Origin: Shinisaurus crocodilurus
Taxonomy: Eukaryota > Chordata > Lepidosauria > Squamata > Shinisauridae
Assembly (NCBI GenBank): GCA_021292165.1
Contig: CM037881.1
Location: 3,224,001-3,288,000, forward strand
Direction: 5' to 3'
DNA length: 64,000 nt
A program made the translations under genes and the position numbers. The notes under the pieces were generated by a model. The model did not search any database and was not told the DNA's origin. It saw only the letters and a list, made by a program, of their open reading frames with translations. Numbering within the stretch: position 1 is the stretch's first letter; the number at the start of each line of letters is the position of its first letter. Of the stretch, positions 1-10,784 are shown piece by piece.

Positions 1-260
1 GGAAGCAGCTACAATTAAAGTTCAGGGGGGTGGGGGTGGAATCAGGAACATGGTGGAAACAAGGGCCCCACTCCAAATACTGCAGTCCATCCCTTATCAA
101 GCTACGTGGCTCAGGACTCCAATACCTCAAGGACTGCCCCTCCTTGTATGGACGTGCCCCATCCCTGGGGTCAGCTTCAGAGGCCCTTCTCTGCCAGCCC
201 CCTCTGAAAGAAGCTTGGGAGGGGTGGCACTTTTACGGAGTGGCATAAAGGGGTGGCAGT
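1..260 (+). mobile_element. L2-type LINE fragment, edge of window
   Basis: Worn relative of the following L2 3' end (the reading LKDCPSLYGRAPSLGSASEALL parallels LKDCLLPYEP...SLREALL in the next copy). Heavily deleted and cut by the window edge. Confidence 0.5.
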
Positions 261-870
261 TTAAGGAATGCTCCTCTGCCCAAGGAAGTTTGCCTGGTGC
301 CAACACGGTCATATTCACAGTGTCAGGCAAAGACGTACTTATTTTCTCAGGCATTTGGATATTAGTTACGGTCCAACTGTTGTGCGCTGCTTTTGTGGCA
401 TTCATTCTAAGCTGCGAGGGGTGGTCCACGGTGGTGGTTTTGTATTATGGATGAAACTTTTCATATTTTCATACCTGAAAGACTGCCTTCTCCCATACGA
501 GCCTGCTCGGTTCTTAAGATCTTTGAGAGAGGCCCTTCTTTTGAGACTGCCACCTTCAGAGGTACGTTTGGTGGCAACGCGGGAGAGGACGTTCTCGGTG
601 GCCACTCCCCGGCTGTGGAACTCCCTGCCGAGGGAGGCTGGGTCCACCCCCTCTCTGCTGTCTTTCCGCTGGCGGGCAAACACTGCTTTATTCAAACAGG
701 TCTTTGGTACGTAAGCGGGTCAGTTGAGCTGGATGCTGTTTGTACTCGTTGGTGTTGTTGTTGTTGTGTTTTTAATGTATTTATTTATTGTTGTTTTAAT
801 CAGTGATTGTAAGCCACCTTGAGTGTCATTTTTGGTAGAAAGGTGGTGTATAAATCAAATTAAAAAATAA
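261..870 (+). mobile_element. L2-type LINE, 3' end
   Basis: Encodes the typical L2 ORF2 C-terminus ATRERTFSVATPRLWNSLPR (about 573-632), followed by a 3' UTR with AAGCCACCTTGAG and a terminal AT-rich stretch with AATAAA-like repeats. Truncated at its 5' side and lies in the intron after exon 8. Confidence 0.75.
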
Positions 871-1055
871 ATAGATATTCTTATTGATGATTATGATGGA
901 TCAGACAGAGGTAAGGGGAGAACTGCTCCTTTTACCCTCAGAAACAATAGTCCACACACTATTTAGCTACTGACTATAAGTTCACGATTATGGCCAGAGG
1001 TTTTGTGTGACCTAACCGCATTTTATGAGAATCAGCAGTACCTTGCATATCTTAC

Positions 1056-1179
1056 CATGTGGAATGATTATCTGGAAAGGCCTGCTGGGGCTTCTTAGAT
1101 TCCACAGAGTCAAACTGCCATCAGAATGACTGCACATAAAGTGTTTCCCTTCATTATGCCATCCAACAGAATGAACAGC
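1056..1179 (-). CDS. STXBP5L: STXBP5L coding exon 8 (last in window)
   Basis: A 124-bp exon encoding AVHSVGWHNEGKHFMCSHSD then GSLTLWNLRSPSRPFQIIIP, H and one base of Gly. The acceptor is TTTTAG and the donor GTAAGA. GSLTLWNL is another WD40 blade end. The next exon, expected to continue with the charged GK-type linker of tomosyn, is outside the window to the left. Confidence 0.96.
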
Positions 1180-1430
1180 CTAAAAGAAAAAATAGTGATA
1201 ACAGGTAGAAGAGTCTGTATATGACACTTGGCTCAAATTAAGTAAGTAAAACTATTATATGTATAATTTTGAGTTAGCAAAGCTAAAAAAGTTATCTCAA
1301 ACATCTAAACTTTTCATCATCTAATTCTAGGGAACTTGTGTACATAAAACCAGAATACACAACATATTCAGCTATTCGTGAGAAATATTTTCCCATAGGT
1401 ATTCTACAAATCTAGACCAGCTCCATATTA

Positions 1431-1850
1431 TTTCATTTATTTATACCCGACTTTTCAAACTATTTTTTCAAAGTGGCTTTCATTAAAATAAACACATTAT
1501 AACAATAAAATAGTCTAGTTAAAATAACAATAAAATAGCCCACGTAAGTTATTAGCCTAAGATAGGGAGGTCGCCTGGGATCTCCCACACTGGAGGCATT
1601 CAAGGTGCAGCTGGACAGCCATCTGTCATGGATGCTTTGACTTGGATTCCTGCGTTGAGCAGGGGGCTGGACTTGATGGCCTTATAGGCCCCTTCCAACT
1701 CTACTATTCTATGATTCTAAGATGCCAATAGCCTTAAGGTAGCTGGATTCCAGGCCATTTATGGCTGGTTTAAAGGTTATTACCAGCAGTTTACACTGAG
1801 GCTGGAAATGAATTGGTAACCAATATTAACAAAACTATGCAAGGAAAGTG
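1431..1850 (-). mobile_element. LINE 3' end, split by a CR1
   Basis: Starts with TTATTTATACCCGAC-like sequence, the reverse complement of an L2-type 3' tail, and resumes at 1724-1850 with the matching 3' UTR (AATTGGTAACCAATATT). The two parts are separated by the CR1 at 1564-1716. Confidence 0.55.
1564..1716 (+). mobile_element. CR1 LINE, truncated 3' end
   Basis: Typical CR1 3' end (GGAGGCATTCAAGGTGCAG; GGCCCCTTCCAACTCTA) ending in CTATGATT. Flanked by a 7-bp target duplication CTAAGAT at 1557-1563 and 1717-1723. Confidence 0.85.
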
Positions 1851-2361
1851 AAATTAGTTATTTATTATGTGTATCCTTTCCTTCCTTTGAGAAACTCAAA
1901 GAATGATTTAGCCTCTCAGCAATTCAGGAGGTGGACTAGGCTTAAAGGCAGTGATTTACCCTAAAGGACTGCCGCATTGAGTCAAATTAACAACCTAATC
2001 CTACCCATGTCTGATCCTAACCCAAGTAGTTCAATTGGATTTATTTAGTCTGTAAGTAGACAAATGGAAACACTTAGGGCACAATCCTGTGGCCTTCCGA
2101 CATTGTCTGGGGATCATAGGATAGGTCAGTTTGTCGCATATAAGTGGTTTTTAAGAGTATACAACTCGTTTCTTGTCTCTTTTCTAAGCTAAAAGTAAGG
2201 ACTACTTAAACTGCTACTTGCTTCAAGCCAATTAAACCTTTGTCAGAATAATGTATAATGGCAGTGGACTGGGGGCTGAAAAAATATGAGAAAAGGATAT
2301 GAGGGAAGGCATATGTAGAGGAGTTAAAGGTAAGGCTAGATTCCACGGAAGTGGTAAATCC
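1851..2361. other. Intron 7, no gene
   Basis: AT-rich intronic DNA. A motif GGGCACAATCCT at 2078 recalls the ends of a hAT-like family seen elsewhere in the window, but no second end is clear. Nothing else is recognised. Confidence 0.5.
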
Positions 2362-2560
2362 GCATCTGGGCTCCACCACTTCACTGCAAGTGTGGCTCAC
2401 ATGACTGAATGCTCCTCCGTATAAAAATAAATCCCTCCACATGGAAAACTAGCATATCAGAAGAAAGAGTTCTCTCCCTTGATTTTTTAAATCAAGGAGC
2501 ATTCAGTCATTTGAGCCCCGCTTTGTAGTCTGAAGTGGCACGACCTAGATGATACAGGTT
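2362..2560. mobile_element. Fold-back (MITE-like) element
   Basis: Two inverted arms of about 55 bp. The inner core CATGACTGAATGCTCC is repeated as GGAGCATTCAGTCA across a spacer of about 90 bp, and the outer arms are more diverged. Family unknown. Confidence 0.55.
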
Positions 2561-2637
2561 TGCCACCTCAGAGAGAACGCGGTTTGGAGAGTGTCTGCCC
2601 CCTGCTTAAAACATTTGAGAGATAGAAGTTAAACAAA

Positions 2638-2790
2638 TAATAATAATAATGATGATGATGATGAAATTTGTAGAGCCATTTTTCCTCTAAAGACCTCAGA
2701 GCAGCATCCATGCAGATTTTTGCAATTTTACCCCTGTGAAGTAAGTTAGACTGAAAGAGACTGCCTGGCCCGAGGGAGGGTGCTCACGGA
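2638..2790 (-). mobile_element. Degenerate SINE with triplet microsatellite
   Basis: (AAT)n(GAT)n followed by a worn reverse copy of the common SINE body (TACCCCTGTGAAGTAAGTTA and GACTGCCTGGCCC). Confidence 0.45.
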
Positions 2791-2902
2791 GCTTCAGTCA
2801 CGGCCAGGCAGGGTTTTTTTGAGCGCTCCGGCGGTCCTCTCCTCTCTGCTAGCTCCAATAAAGTGGACAAATAAGTAAGATAAGTATAACAAAGCTAGGA
2901 GG

Positions 2903-2990
2903 GTTGTGCTGGCTGGGGCATGCTGGGAGACAGAGTTGTAGGCCAAAAACATCTGGGGACCCAAGGTTGGAGAACACTGTGCTACTACAT
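2903..2990. mobile_element. Half of a fold-back hAT-type MITE
   Basis: Contains the same arm as the complete element at 50228-50351 (CATCTGGGGACCCAAGGTTG then GAGAACACTG) but its partner arm is missing or decayed. Confidence 0.6.
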
Positions 2991-3224
2991 ACTGTTGTGA
3001 ACGGCCACTGTGATTCTCTTGTATTCATTTGAACTTTACCCAGAAATGTCACAGCCTTTACTTGTTCTTGCTCTAACGGTCTAACACAGGTACACCTCTT
3101 GGGCAAATATAATGAATCAGTCATTATACATATTTTAGAAACCAGACCTATTTTAACTAGAAGTATTTTTCAAGACATTTAAGAAGACAAGGTTGTGCTT
3201 TTAAAGAAAATAGAAATAGCTTAC

Positions 3225-3308
3225 CTCACCATAGTATACTCTTAGATCTGCTCTTCTTGATCTCAAATCCCAGAATACAACAGTCCCATTTTCATAGCCT
3301 ATCAATAG
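3225..3308 (-). CDS. STXBP5L: STXBP5L coding exon 7
   Basis: An 84-bp, 28-codon exon encoding LLIGYENGTVVFWDL then RSRRADLRVYYGE, with a CTCAG acceptor and a GTAAGC donor. GTVVFWDL is a classic WD blade end. Relative to the remembered mammalian sequence, the region after WDL has Lys-to-Arg changes and Gly for Asp before the final Glu, so it is a little diverged but fully open. Both ends are phase 0. Confidence 0.96.
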
Positions 3309-3992
3309 CTGAGGGGGGGAAAGCCAAACACAATCAGGTTCTCAAATTTTGAATGTCAGCATTTATGCTGAGCTGTATTTACAAATAAGAGCTCATCAAT
3401 CAGGAAAAAAACCCCCAGCTTTTGTTAATCTACTAAGAATTATTTTCCTCATTACAGGCAATACCTCAACTTAATTGAAGATACCTAGTTAAAAATAATT
3501 ATTATGACTGCATTTTTACTCCATTAGAATTAATAGTTTTGTTCTTGACTTCACTTGGAGCAGGAATGCATCCTATGCTTATATAATTTGTTTGGGTTTT
3601 GCCTTACCTTTTATTCTGCTTTCCAATGGTTCTGTGAGACCTGAATGGAACTTGCTGCATTATTTCCATTAAGTGTTGTGTCTCTGGACAATATCACAAT
3701 GAAGGCTGGAGACAGACAATAGTGTTTTATTTCAGTGAACTGAAGTTGGTATGGTAGAGCCATTGTTGCATGTGATGAATCACTCTTTTTTTCCTGTTCC
3801 ACTATTGCCTCTGGGCCAAACTAGACATGACATTAAATGCATATTTGCATTTAGCATGCAGGTTTTTTAAGATGCAGAATTTAAAAATCAGCTGGGGTAG
3901 TTGCTGAACATTATCAAGACCACTGCAGGCATGGAAAGGGAATTTGCATTGGAAGGAAATCCTTCATTGGCATCAATTGGGGATTTACTCCC
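3309..3992. other. Intron 6, no gene
   Basis: Unique-looking AT-rich intron sequence next to exon 7. I see no repeat or gene here. Confidence 0.5.
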
Positions 3993-4264
3993 AATACAAA
4001 TTTTTATTTATTTATTTATTTATTATATTTATACCCTGCCTTTTTTCCTGCAAGGAACCCAAGGCGGCTTACATAATCCTCCTCCTCCTCCTCCTCCTCC
4101 TCTCCATTTTATCCTCACAACAACCCTGTGAGGTAGGTTAGGCTGAGAGTCAGTGACTGGCCCAAAGTCACCCAGTGAGTCTCATGGCCGAGCGGGGACT
4201 AGTAGAACCCGGATCTCCCGAGTTCCAGTATCAACACTCTCACCACTACGCAACACTGGCTCTC
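3993..4264 (-). mobile_element. tRNA-derived SINE (family A)
   Basis: On the minus strand: a tRNA-like head with box A-like GTAGTGGTGAGAGTG and box B-like GGTTCTA, a MIR/CORE-like centre (GTGACTTTGGGCCAGTCACT; CCTCACAGGGTTGTTGTGAG) and a LINE-like tail AAAAAGGC...TATAAATATAATAAATAA. A (TCC)n run interrupts it. At least eight copies of this family lie in the window. Confidence 0.88.
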
Positions 4265-4533
4265 AGCCTAATATTACCTTCAGAAGAGGGATATTCCTCA
4301 GGATCAAAGCAAGGGAAGAATGGCTTAATTACCCCCTCTACACCTGTTGTGATCCTGACAATGTTCACTCCCAACTGATGATATTTCCATTCTTTAAAAA
4401 CTGCATGTTAAATGCAAAAACACATTTAAGATAGCATCTAGTCTGGCTCTTTGTTCACAGAACTTCAGAAACCTGCAAAACCTCTTTGACAAGACGCAAC
4501 AATGGGACAGAAGTTGTTACTGTATACACAAGG

Positions 4534-4640
4534 CATGGGGAACCTGTGGCCCTGTTGCTGGACTACAACTCCCATCATCCCTGATTACTGGCCAGGCTGG
4601 CAGGAGCTAATGGGAGTTGGGAGGGCCACAGATTCCCCAG
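4534..4640. mobile_element. Fold-back hAT-type MITE
   Basis: Inverted arms GGGAACCTGTGGCCCT / AGGGCCACAGATTCCCC with the inner pair ACTACAACTCCCATCA / TAATGGGAGTTGGGAG, a pattern shared with elements at 6180, 52190 and 61590. Confidence 0.65.
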
Positions 4641-4892
4641 CCCACATGCACACCATGAGAAAAAATGCCTTTATCATACCACTTTCATCTCTCTCTGACA
4701 TCTTGGCATATTCGATTAGCACACTCTGCTACAGCCCCTTGCCTGGTCTGCAGGATCGGAGCTGCTCCCCACCCTAAAAATGTGGCGCTGCTGAAAAAGA
4801 CACGTTTCCCTCCCCCAAGGGATCGCGGCGGGCAGCTTAGGGTCCAACAGCCTCAAGGGCAAAGGGCAGGTCCTTGCCCTCACAATAACGGC

Positions 4893-5142
4893 GGGTGCTT
4901 CCAGAGAGGGGCCCTGGCACTACCAACTAGAAGGCACTGTGCAGCTCCTCCATCTGTTTCTGGTTAGTGGATTTTCAGTTTTAAGAAAAGATGGAAGAAA
5001 TGTTGGGGGAAACATGGGGAGGGTGTGAGTGCAAGATGACATCAACTAGAGACCCACCCCACCACCCCCATCCTCCAGTAAAATTCTGTGAAAGAGGCAG
5101 GGTGATGGCCTGAATGATGCCTCATCTGGAAGCACCCTGTAG
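4893..5142. mobile_element. MITE with GGGTGCTTCCAGA terminal repeats
   Basis: Ends GGGTGCTTCCAGAGAGG and CCTCATCTGGAAGCACCC are near-perfect inverted repeats about 250 bp apart. A relative lies at 7824-8052. Superfamily not assigned. Confidence 0.65.
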
Positions 5143-5151
5143 CAAAGTTAC

Positions 5152-5416
5152 AGGAATTTATTTATTTTATTTATTTATTATATCTATACCCCGCCTTTTT
5201 TCCTGCAAGGAACCCAAGGTGGCTGACATAATCCTCCTCCTCCTCCTCCTCTCCATGTTATCCTCACAACAACCCTGTGAGGTAGGTTAGGCTGAGAGGC
5301 AGCGACTGGCCCAAAGTCACCCAGCGAGCTTCATGGCCGAGCGAGCGGAGACTAGAACCCGGATCTCCCGAGTCCCAGTCCAACACTCTCACCACTACGC
5401 CACACTGGCTCTCTAT
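5152..5416 (-). mobile_element. tRNA-derived SINE (family A)
   Basis: Full-length reverse copy: LINE-like tail at the left (TATTATATCTATACCCCGCC), CORE-like centre, and tRNA head ending ACTACGCCACACTGGCT at the right. Confidence 0.88.
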
Positions 5417-5734
5417 TTATTTAAAAATAAAAATAAAAATGGATGGAGAAAGAAAGTGGAGGGCTATGGATGCACTGTGATTTTGCGGACTTCTGGGCAC
5501 TAGCAAGGGGAACGGACAGGAGAAATTGCCTTGGAAAGAGTTGCCCACCCTGGGAGAGCGCCGTGTCTTTTGGACTGCTTGAGGGAAAGGGCTGCCTGCC
5601 TGCCTGCCTCCTTAGGGGGCCCAGGCAAAGGAGGATCTGCACCCCAGCGCGAGGTTCCTCCTGGCTGTTCGGGGTGGGTCAAACAAGGGGAGTGGGGGAG
5701 CAGCAGAGGGACCGACAAAAATGCAATTGCAGAT
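5417..5734. other. Intron 6, unassigned
   Basis: Moderately GC-rich DNA with overlapping open frames on both strands but no recognisable protein, so probably part of an old repeat. Confidence 0.4.
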
Positions 5735-6085
5735 GTATATATTTTTAAGTGCCCTTCCTGCTTGGTATCAGCCCAGCAGCCCGTGGCTGGCTCCCAAGCT
5801 CTAGAATCCCTTCCCAAGGGAGGCCCACCTCCTAGCACCTTCTCTGATTACCTTCTACCATAAAGCAGACATTTTATTCCGTCAGGCCTTTGGCCTCATT
5901 AGGTGACTTGCTGAAGCCAATGTAAATTTTGTAATTTGTTCAACTAGCTGCTCTTTTTTTTAATTTTAAATCTATTATATGGATGTTTTATCTACCATTT
6001 ATTATTTTAATTGTTATTTTGTATTTCACTTTGTATTTTTCTGTTGTCAGCCACTTTTAGCTCCATTTAGTGGAAAGGCAGGATG
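5735..6085 (+). mobile_element. L2-type LINE 3' end
   Basis: Reads as a worn ORF2 end (a LWNSLP-like motif decayed to LESLPKGG, then HKADILFRQAFG in another frame), followed by a 3' UTR with CAGCCACTTTTAGC and a simple tail. Confidence 0.6.
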
Positions 6086-6179
6086 CAAACTAAAGAAACA
6101 CACAAACAAATCAGCCTCCAGGGATGGCCCATCCTAATCAGTCCCTCACCCCTGCAGGGTTGGGCAGCTGCTGTAAGCC

Positions 6180-6306
6180 AGGGGTGGACAACTTGTGGCC
6201 CTCCAGATATTCTGGCCTACAACCCCCATCATCCCTCACCACTGGATATGCTGGCTAGGGGTGATGGGAGCTGTACGCCACATCTGGAGCGCCACAAGCT
6301 GCCCTT
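6180..6306. mobile_element. Fold-back hAT-type MITE
   Basis: Arms CAACTTGTGGCCCTCCAGAT / ATCTGGAGCGCCACAAGCTG surround an inner CCCCATCATCCC / GGGGTGATGGGAG pair. Confidence 0.65.
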
Positions 6307-7478
6307 CCCTTGCTATAAAGCTAAATGTGTGACTAGTTCATGATCTGTCAGTGACAAGGGAGTTCCACCAACACGTGCTACACCCAGATCGCTCTCATCC
6401 TGTCTGGCACAAAGCACCAAATAAAAGGTATGATCTGCCACATGTGTGGGGAAAGATTTAAGTGATAACAGCCTATATTTGTAATGGAGGCCATAAAATC
6501 CTAAGCTGGACCAGAGAAGGTGGCCTTGGCATGACGGCCGATGTCCCCCTGGACCAACAGCCTTGGAGGCTCTAATACCCCATCCAAGATCACCTCCATC
6601 TGGAAGGGAGAATGAGAGGCAGAGGTAGTGGAGGTGGTACACTAAACAGAATCCCTACTCAGTCTCAGACACACAACACCAGGTACATACACTTAAAATT
6701 AATGTCTGCTGAACAGACATTTTATGCATACTGCCATCTATGTAGATGAGGCTTTACAAAGAACAGGTATCAGGTCCCTACTCCAGGGAACTTACAATCT
6801 AAAATAGACACAGGGAAACAACAGAGGAAGGAATTTCCAGTGTACATGAAAAGGGAGATGGAAACCTGATAGACCACAGGAACTTCTCCTCCCTGACCAT
6901 TGGGCCTATGCTGTTGCATAGTTGGGAAATCTGGTGGACCTTACTGGGAAAGATAGCCCCAACCCACCAGGCCCCAGTGACACCAAATCAGCATTCTTAT
7001 TCAGAATTAAAACCTGGTTGGTTGCTATTTTCCCATTTACTGACCTGGCATTAAGTAGCAGAAGCTTAAGACCCAATGGATTGCTGGTGTAATAGCCAAG
7101 GACATTTTAGTTGTGAGAAGGACCAGAAGGAGGAATGGCCACCTACGGCGACTGGCATATTTTATATGGGCAGCTCGGGCTGAGAGAGAGCATCTTGCCT
7201 CAGTCCAGCTAGTGATTTTAGGACAGGTGAAAGATTCAAATTGGGGATTTCCCCATTTGTAGTTTAGCCTCTTAGCCTACACTACCTTGTCAGGTGAATG
7301 TGCTGGGGTCAGTAGGTTGCCAATTCCAAAAACCAAACTTGTGCACGTCAGTTTACGACAGCGCAGATGCCAGACTGGATAAGCCAGTTCCAAGATCAGC
7401 AACAGGCAAAGCCATTTCTCTTCTCCCAGCCAAATATTTTAGATTAAAAAATTTATTGCTGTGATTTTATTTTCCAAG

Positions 7479-7483
<5 letters not shown>
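6307..7483. other. Intron 6, no gene
   Basis: A stretch at 6700-6850 (CAGGGAACTTACAATCTAAA) resembles an old amniote interspersed repeat, but I cannot name it. The rest shows nothing I recognise. Confidence 0.45.

Positions 7484-7539
<56 letters not shown>
7484..7539. repeat. (TA)n(GA)n microsatellite
   Basis: About 28 bp of TA followed by about 30 bp of GA. Confidence 0.97.
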
Positions 7540-7543
<4 letters not shown>

Positions 7544-7632
7544 TCACTGTTTTTAACCTTTTTTATTGGTTGAGCCACACTGAGAACATGTTTTATATGG
7601 TGGCATATAAATATCTTTAAATAAATTAATTA
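7540..7632 (+). mobile_element. LINE 3' tail
   Basis: GAGCCACACTGAGAAC followed by GGTGGCATATAAATAT and AAATAAATTAAT, the usual end of an L2-type 3' UTR. Confidence 0.5.
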
Positions 7633-7823
7633 AAGTTGTGGAGTATATGGATTTATCATATTTATTCAGAATTGTGTCCTACATGTGATATTCAGCACAG
7701 AGCATATTAATTTACACAATCTAGGAGCAGCTCTTGATTCAAATGCCTTTAAGAATGGTCTTCAAATACTAAAATTACTTGTCTTGTAGGATATCTAAGC
7801 TAGAGAAGCAGGTCTTCCGTACA

Positions 7824-8052
7824 TGGGTGCTTCCAGACAGAGGCCTCCCACTGCTAGCAGTCAAGAGCATTGTGCAGCTATTCTGCCTTTTCCTCCTTCA
7901 CATATTTTTTCTACTAAGAGAAAGACGGAAGAGGCAGTGAGAAAACAGGAGAGTTACAAGTGGAAGAAATAATCTGGACCCTGCATAAAACTTCGTGAAT
8001 GAGGCAGGGTGATGGCATGATTAAAGTCTCATCTGGTAGCACCCCATAGCTG
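7824..8052. mobile_element. MITE with GGGTGCTTCCAGA terminal repeats
   Basis: Ends GGGTGCTTCCAGACAGAGGC and CTCATCTGGTAGCACCCC. Internal sequence (AGGCAGGGTGATGGC...) is shared with the copy at 4893-5142. Confidence 0.65.
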
Positions 8053-8544
8053 CAAAATATCACTTCTAATGATATAATGTAATTTTTTAAAATTGTAATT
8101 TGAATGATAGAAACTACAGATAGAAAAGCCATACAGATCCACTGACATATCTTTACAGAAATTATCAGTCATTTACAAACTGACATTGCATATTCATAAA
8201 ATATTTAATTATGCCAGGTCTCTCCATTACATGCACTGAATTAATATGTTTTTCTATTTCTGTGATAGGAAAACCTCCCAGGCTTTGCCATTCTGAAACA
8301 GAGTGTTGCTTCCTTCCTAGACTCCATGTTTGTGGGTGAGGGGGCAATAATTATTTCAGTATTCCCAAGGTCTATCAAGCCTTTTCAAAAGCCCAGCAAA
8401 ATGATTAATGGGTCCAGAGTTAATTTATATTATGAACTGTATTTGCAATTTGAAACCAATATTTGTATTGATACTTACTGTAAAATTTTATTGGTTAATT
8501 AAGCAGCTAGTTTATTAAGCACAAGACAATTGAATGGAAATATA
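8053..8544. other. Intron 6, no gene
   Basis: AT-rich intronic DNA with no recognised element. Confidence 0.5.
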
Positions 8545-8546
8545 TA

Positions 8547-8802
8547 CAGTAATACCTTGGATTGCAAGTAACTTGGTCTGAGAGCGTTTTGCAAGACAAG
8601 CAAATTTAAAAAAAAATTGACTTGATAAACGAGCAAGGTCTTGCAAGACAACCGTAGGGATGTAACCGCTCGCCTCGAGCGGGCGTAGCGGACCGAAATC
8701 GGCCCCGCTCACGCCCGCCAGAGACTCGCTTTGATATAAGAATGTTTTGGATTGCAAGCATGGTTCCGGAACGAATTATGCTTGCAATCCAAGGTATTAC
8801 TG
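8547..8802. mobile_element. Tigger-like (Tc1/mariner-pogo) MITE
   Basis: Terminal inverted repeats CAGTAATACCTTGGATTGCA / TGCAATCCAAGGTATTACTG, about 22 bp and perfect, flanked by TA on both sides. The centre (8655-8725) is CpG-rich with GCTCGCCTCGAGCGGGCG. Non-autonomous, 256 bp. A relative is at 37396-37645. Confidence 0.8.
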
Positions 8803-9085
8803 TAGTCAGTTAACAACCTACTTATAAAGCACTGTAACAAATGGCAAAATCCACAAGACTTTGTGTTTGCACACTACAATTAATAAAAGCTTCCAGTTAT
8901 ATAAAATTGTATTTTGCCTCAGACAAGATAGGTGAAGTGTATTATATTTATTATATAATAATGTACTTTATACAATATTTCAAGAATTTTTACACAAGGC
9001 TTTTTCATGTTTGAGTTGCCCAATTAGTTGGAGCAAAAGGGCAAAGCTGCTAAAAGAAAAATACTTTCGTTTTACTCTTACTCAC

Positions 9086-9149
9086 TTTCCCTTCATCTCT
9101 TGGGCTATCACTTAGGTGTACAACGGGCCCAGGGTGAGTCTTTGTGGAC
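9086..9149 (-). CDS. STXBP5L: STXBP5L coding exon 6
   Basis: A 64-bp exon: one base to finish Leu, then STKTHPGPVVHLSDSPRDEG and K, with a TTTGCAG acceptor and GTGAGT donor. The peptide is essentially unchanged from other vertebrate tomosyn-2 sequences as I remember them. It ends in phase 0, matching exon 7. Confidence 0.96.
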
Positions 9150-9308
9150 CTGCAAATAAAAATCAACACTATAAAAACTGTATAAAATTGATTTTCACCT
9201 TGGTGGCCAAGTAGGTAATATTAGAAGAAGTCACCTGTAAGCCGTGGATATTGTTATATGACTGGAGTATACTCATCTTTGTAGGGGGAGAGTGGGAAAT
9301 GTACTCAT

Positions 9309-9412
9309 TAGGTTGTATCCAGATTTAGTCAGAGTAGATCTATTGAAATCAATGGGACAAGCCATGCTCAGTTTCATTGATTTCAGGTAAGACTAAATCT
9401 GGATCCAACCTA
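9309..9412. mobile_element. Short palindromic MITE
   Basis: Inverted ends TAGGTTGTATCCAGATTTAG / CTAAATCTGGATCCAACCTA with a 60-bp centre. Confidence 0.7.
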
Positions 9413-9462
9413 TTGTCACTAAAATCATCCTCCTTACCAGAGATCAGAAAACAGTTAATGCA

Positions 9463-9488
9463 ACATATATATATATATATATATATAT
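9463..9488. repeat. (AT)n microsatellite
   Basis: About 26 bp of alternating AT. Confidence 0.95.
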
Positions 9489-9665
9489 GATTCAGGAATT
9501 AAGAAATTGCAACACTACTAGCCTAACTTCTGTCCTAGGGAAATTGGGGGGAAGCATTATTAAAGACAGAATTATTAAACATATGGAAGAGCAAGCCTTG
9601 CTGAGGAAGAATCAGCATGGCTTCTGCAATGGGAAGCCCTGCCTCACCCAACCCAATTTTCTATG
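9489..9665 (+). mobile_element. CR1-type reverse transcriptase fragment
   Basis: Broken frames resemble the CR1 RT motif region with a KDRIIKHLEEQ...QHGF-like order. Several frameshifts. Confidence 0.5.
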
Positions 9666-9857
9666 ACTAAATTTGCCTAAAATTCTGGAAAGTAAAAAAT
9701 GGATCCACAAGTCTGTGGAATCCCTGTGACTCAGGAAAAGCTGGACCACTGCAGAATCCACAGGTCGAACGCATTTGAATTTGTTGCAGATTTCTCTACC
9801 ATCCCTAGAAAAAGGGAGCATTGAAACAACCCAGGGATGTTCTGTCCCCCTGGTAGT
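9666..9857. other. Intron 5, unassigned
   Basis: No recognised feature. Confidence 0.4.
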
Positions 9858-10103
9858 TTGTCATTTATTTATTTATTATATTTATACCCCGCCTTTTTTC
9901 CTGCAAGAAACCCAAGGCGGCTTACATAGTCCTCCTCCTCCTCCTCTCCATTTTATCCTCACAACAACCCTGTGAGGTAGGTCAGGCTGAGAGTCAGTGA
10001 CTGGCCCAAAGTTACCCAGTGAGTTTCATGGCCGAGCGGGGAATAGAACCCGGATCTCCCGAGTCCCAGTCCAACATTCTCACCACTACGCCACACTGGC
10101 TCA
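9858..10103 (-). mobile_element. tRNA-derived SINE (family A)
   Basis: Reverse full-length copy with tail at left and ACTACGCCACACTGGCTC at right. Confidence 0.88.
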
Positions 10104-10784
10104 TGACACGCAAACCAGGAACTCTGCTTTGTCTCTTCCCCAACAAGCCAGAGAAATAAGCCAAGAAGGGTTGCGTCCTAGGCATCCTACAGGAGGCTAC
10201 ATTTAAAGTAATGTTTCTCAAACTGTCTGGATTGCCACCCCCTTTCAGGTGGGTCTCAGTGCTTCTGGAGGTGTATGGGGGTGTTAGGTCACGTGGGCTA
10301 CTCCACGGACACACTTTGGTGTCTATTTCCTGTTAATCTGGTCCTGAAAGGTTTGAATAATCTAATGTTAAGTATTTTAAGTAGACCTCAGACGGATATT
10401 TTAGATCCCAGACCAATACGCAAGAGGACCCTAGACTTATACTGTGTGCCTAAGCTACAGAAGGGTCTTTAAATTAAAAACCGTGAAAGCTAAATAAAAT
10501 TCTGAGATGAAAATCTCATGGATGGTTTAATCCTGTTTACCGTGAATGTGCAGAGAAAACCACAAAGGCTGCTTCAACTAAAGGCCTAGCAGCTGCTGAA
10601 AAGAATTTAACTGAAGAAAGAGACTCAGACATATGCTCAGACACTCACTGAGGGAAAGCAGCCTTGCTTGGTAGTCTCATGAATGGTACCTGCGGTGATC
10701 ATAGGAATGAGGCAGGCCTTACTCAGTGTTTACTGGAAGCCATAACAATGGCACAAATGTGATGCAAATGGTGTCTTCTTGATT
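10104..10784. other. Intron 5, unassigned
   Basis: Contains TTTCTCAAACTGTCTGGATTGC, possibly a hAT-like end, at 10214. No complete element or gene is recognised. Confidence 0.4.

Noticed and set aside
3993..4264. Regularly recurring SINE copies considered as a CRISPR-like or clustered repeat array
   Set aside because: Copies are 230-270 bp, dispersed over the window in both orientations, with tRNA-like heads; they are ordinary SINEs.
4665..4967. Open frame through the MITE and upstream DNA
   Set aside because: No homology seen and it overlaps repeats.
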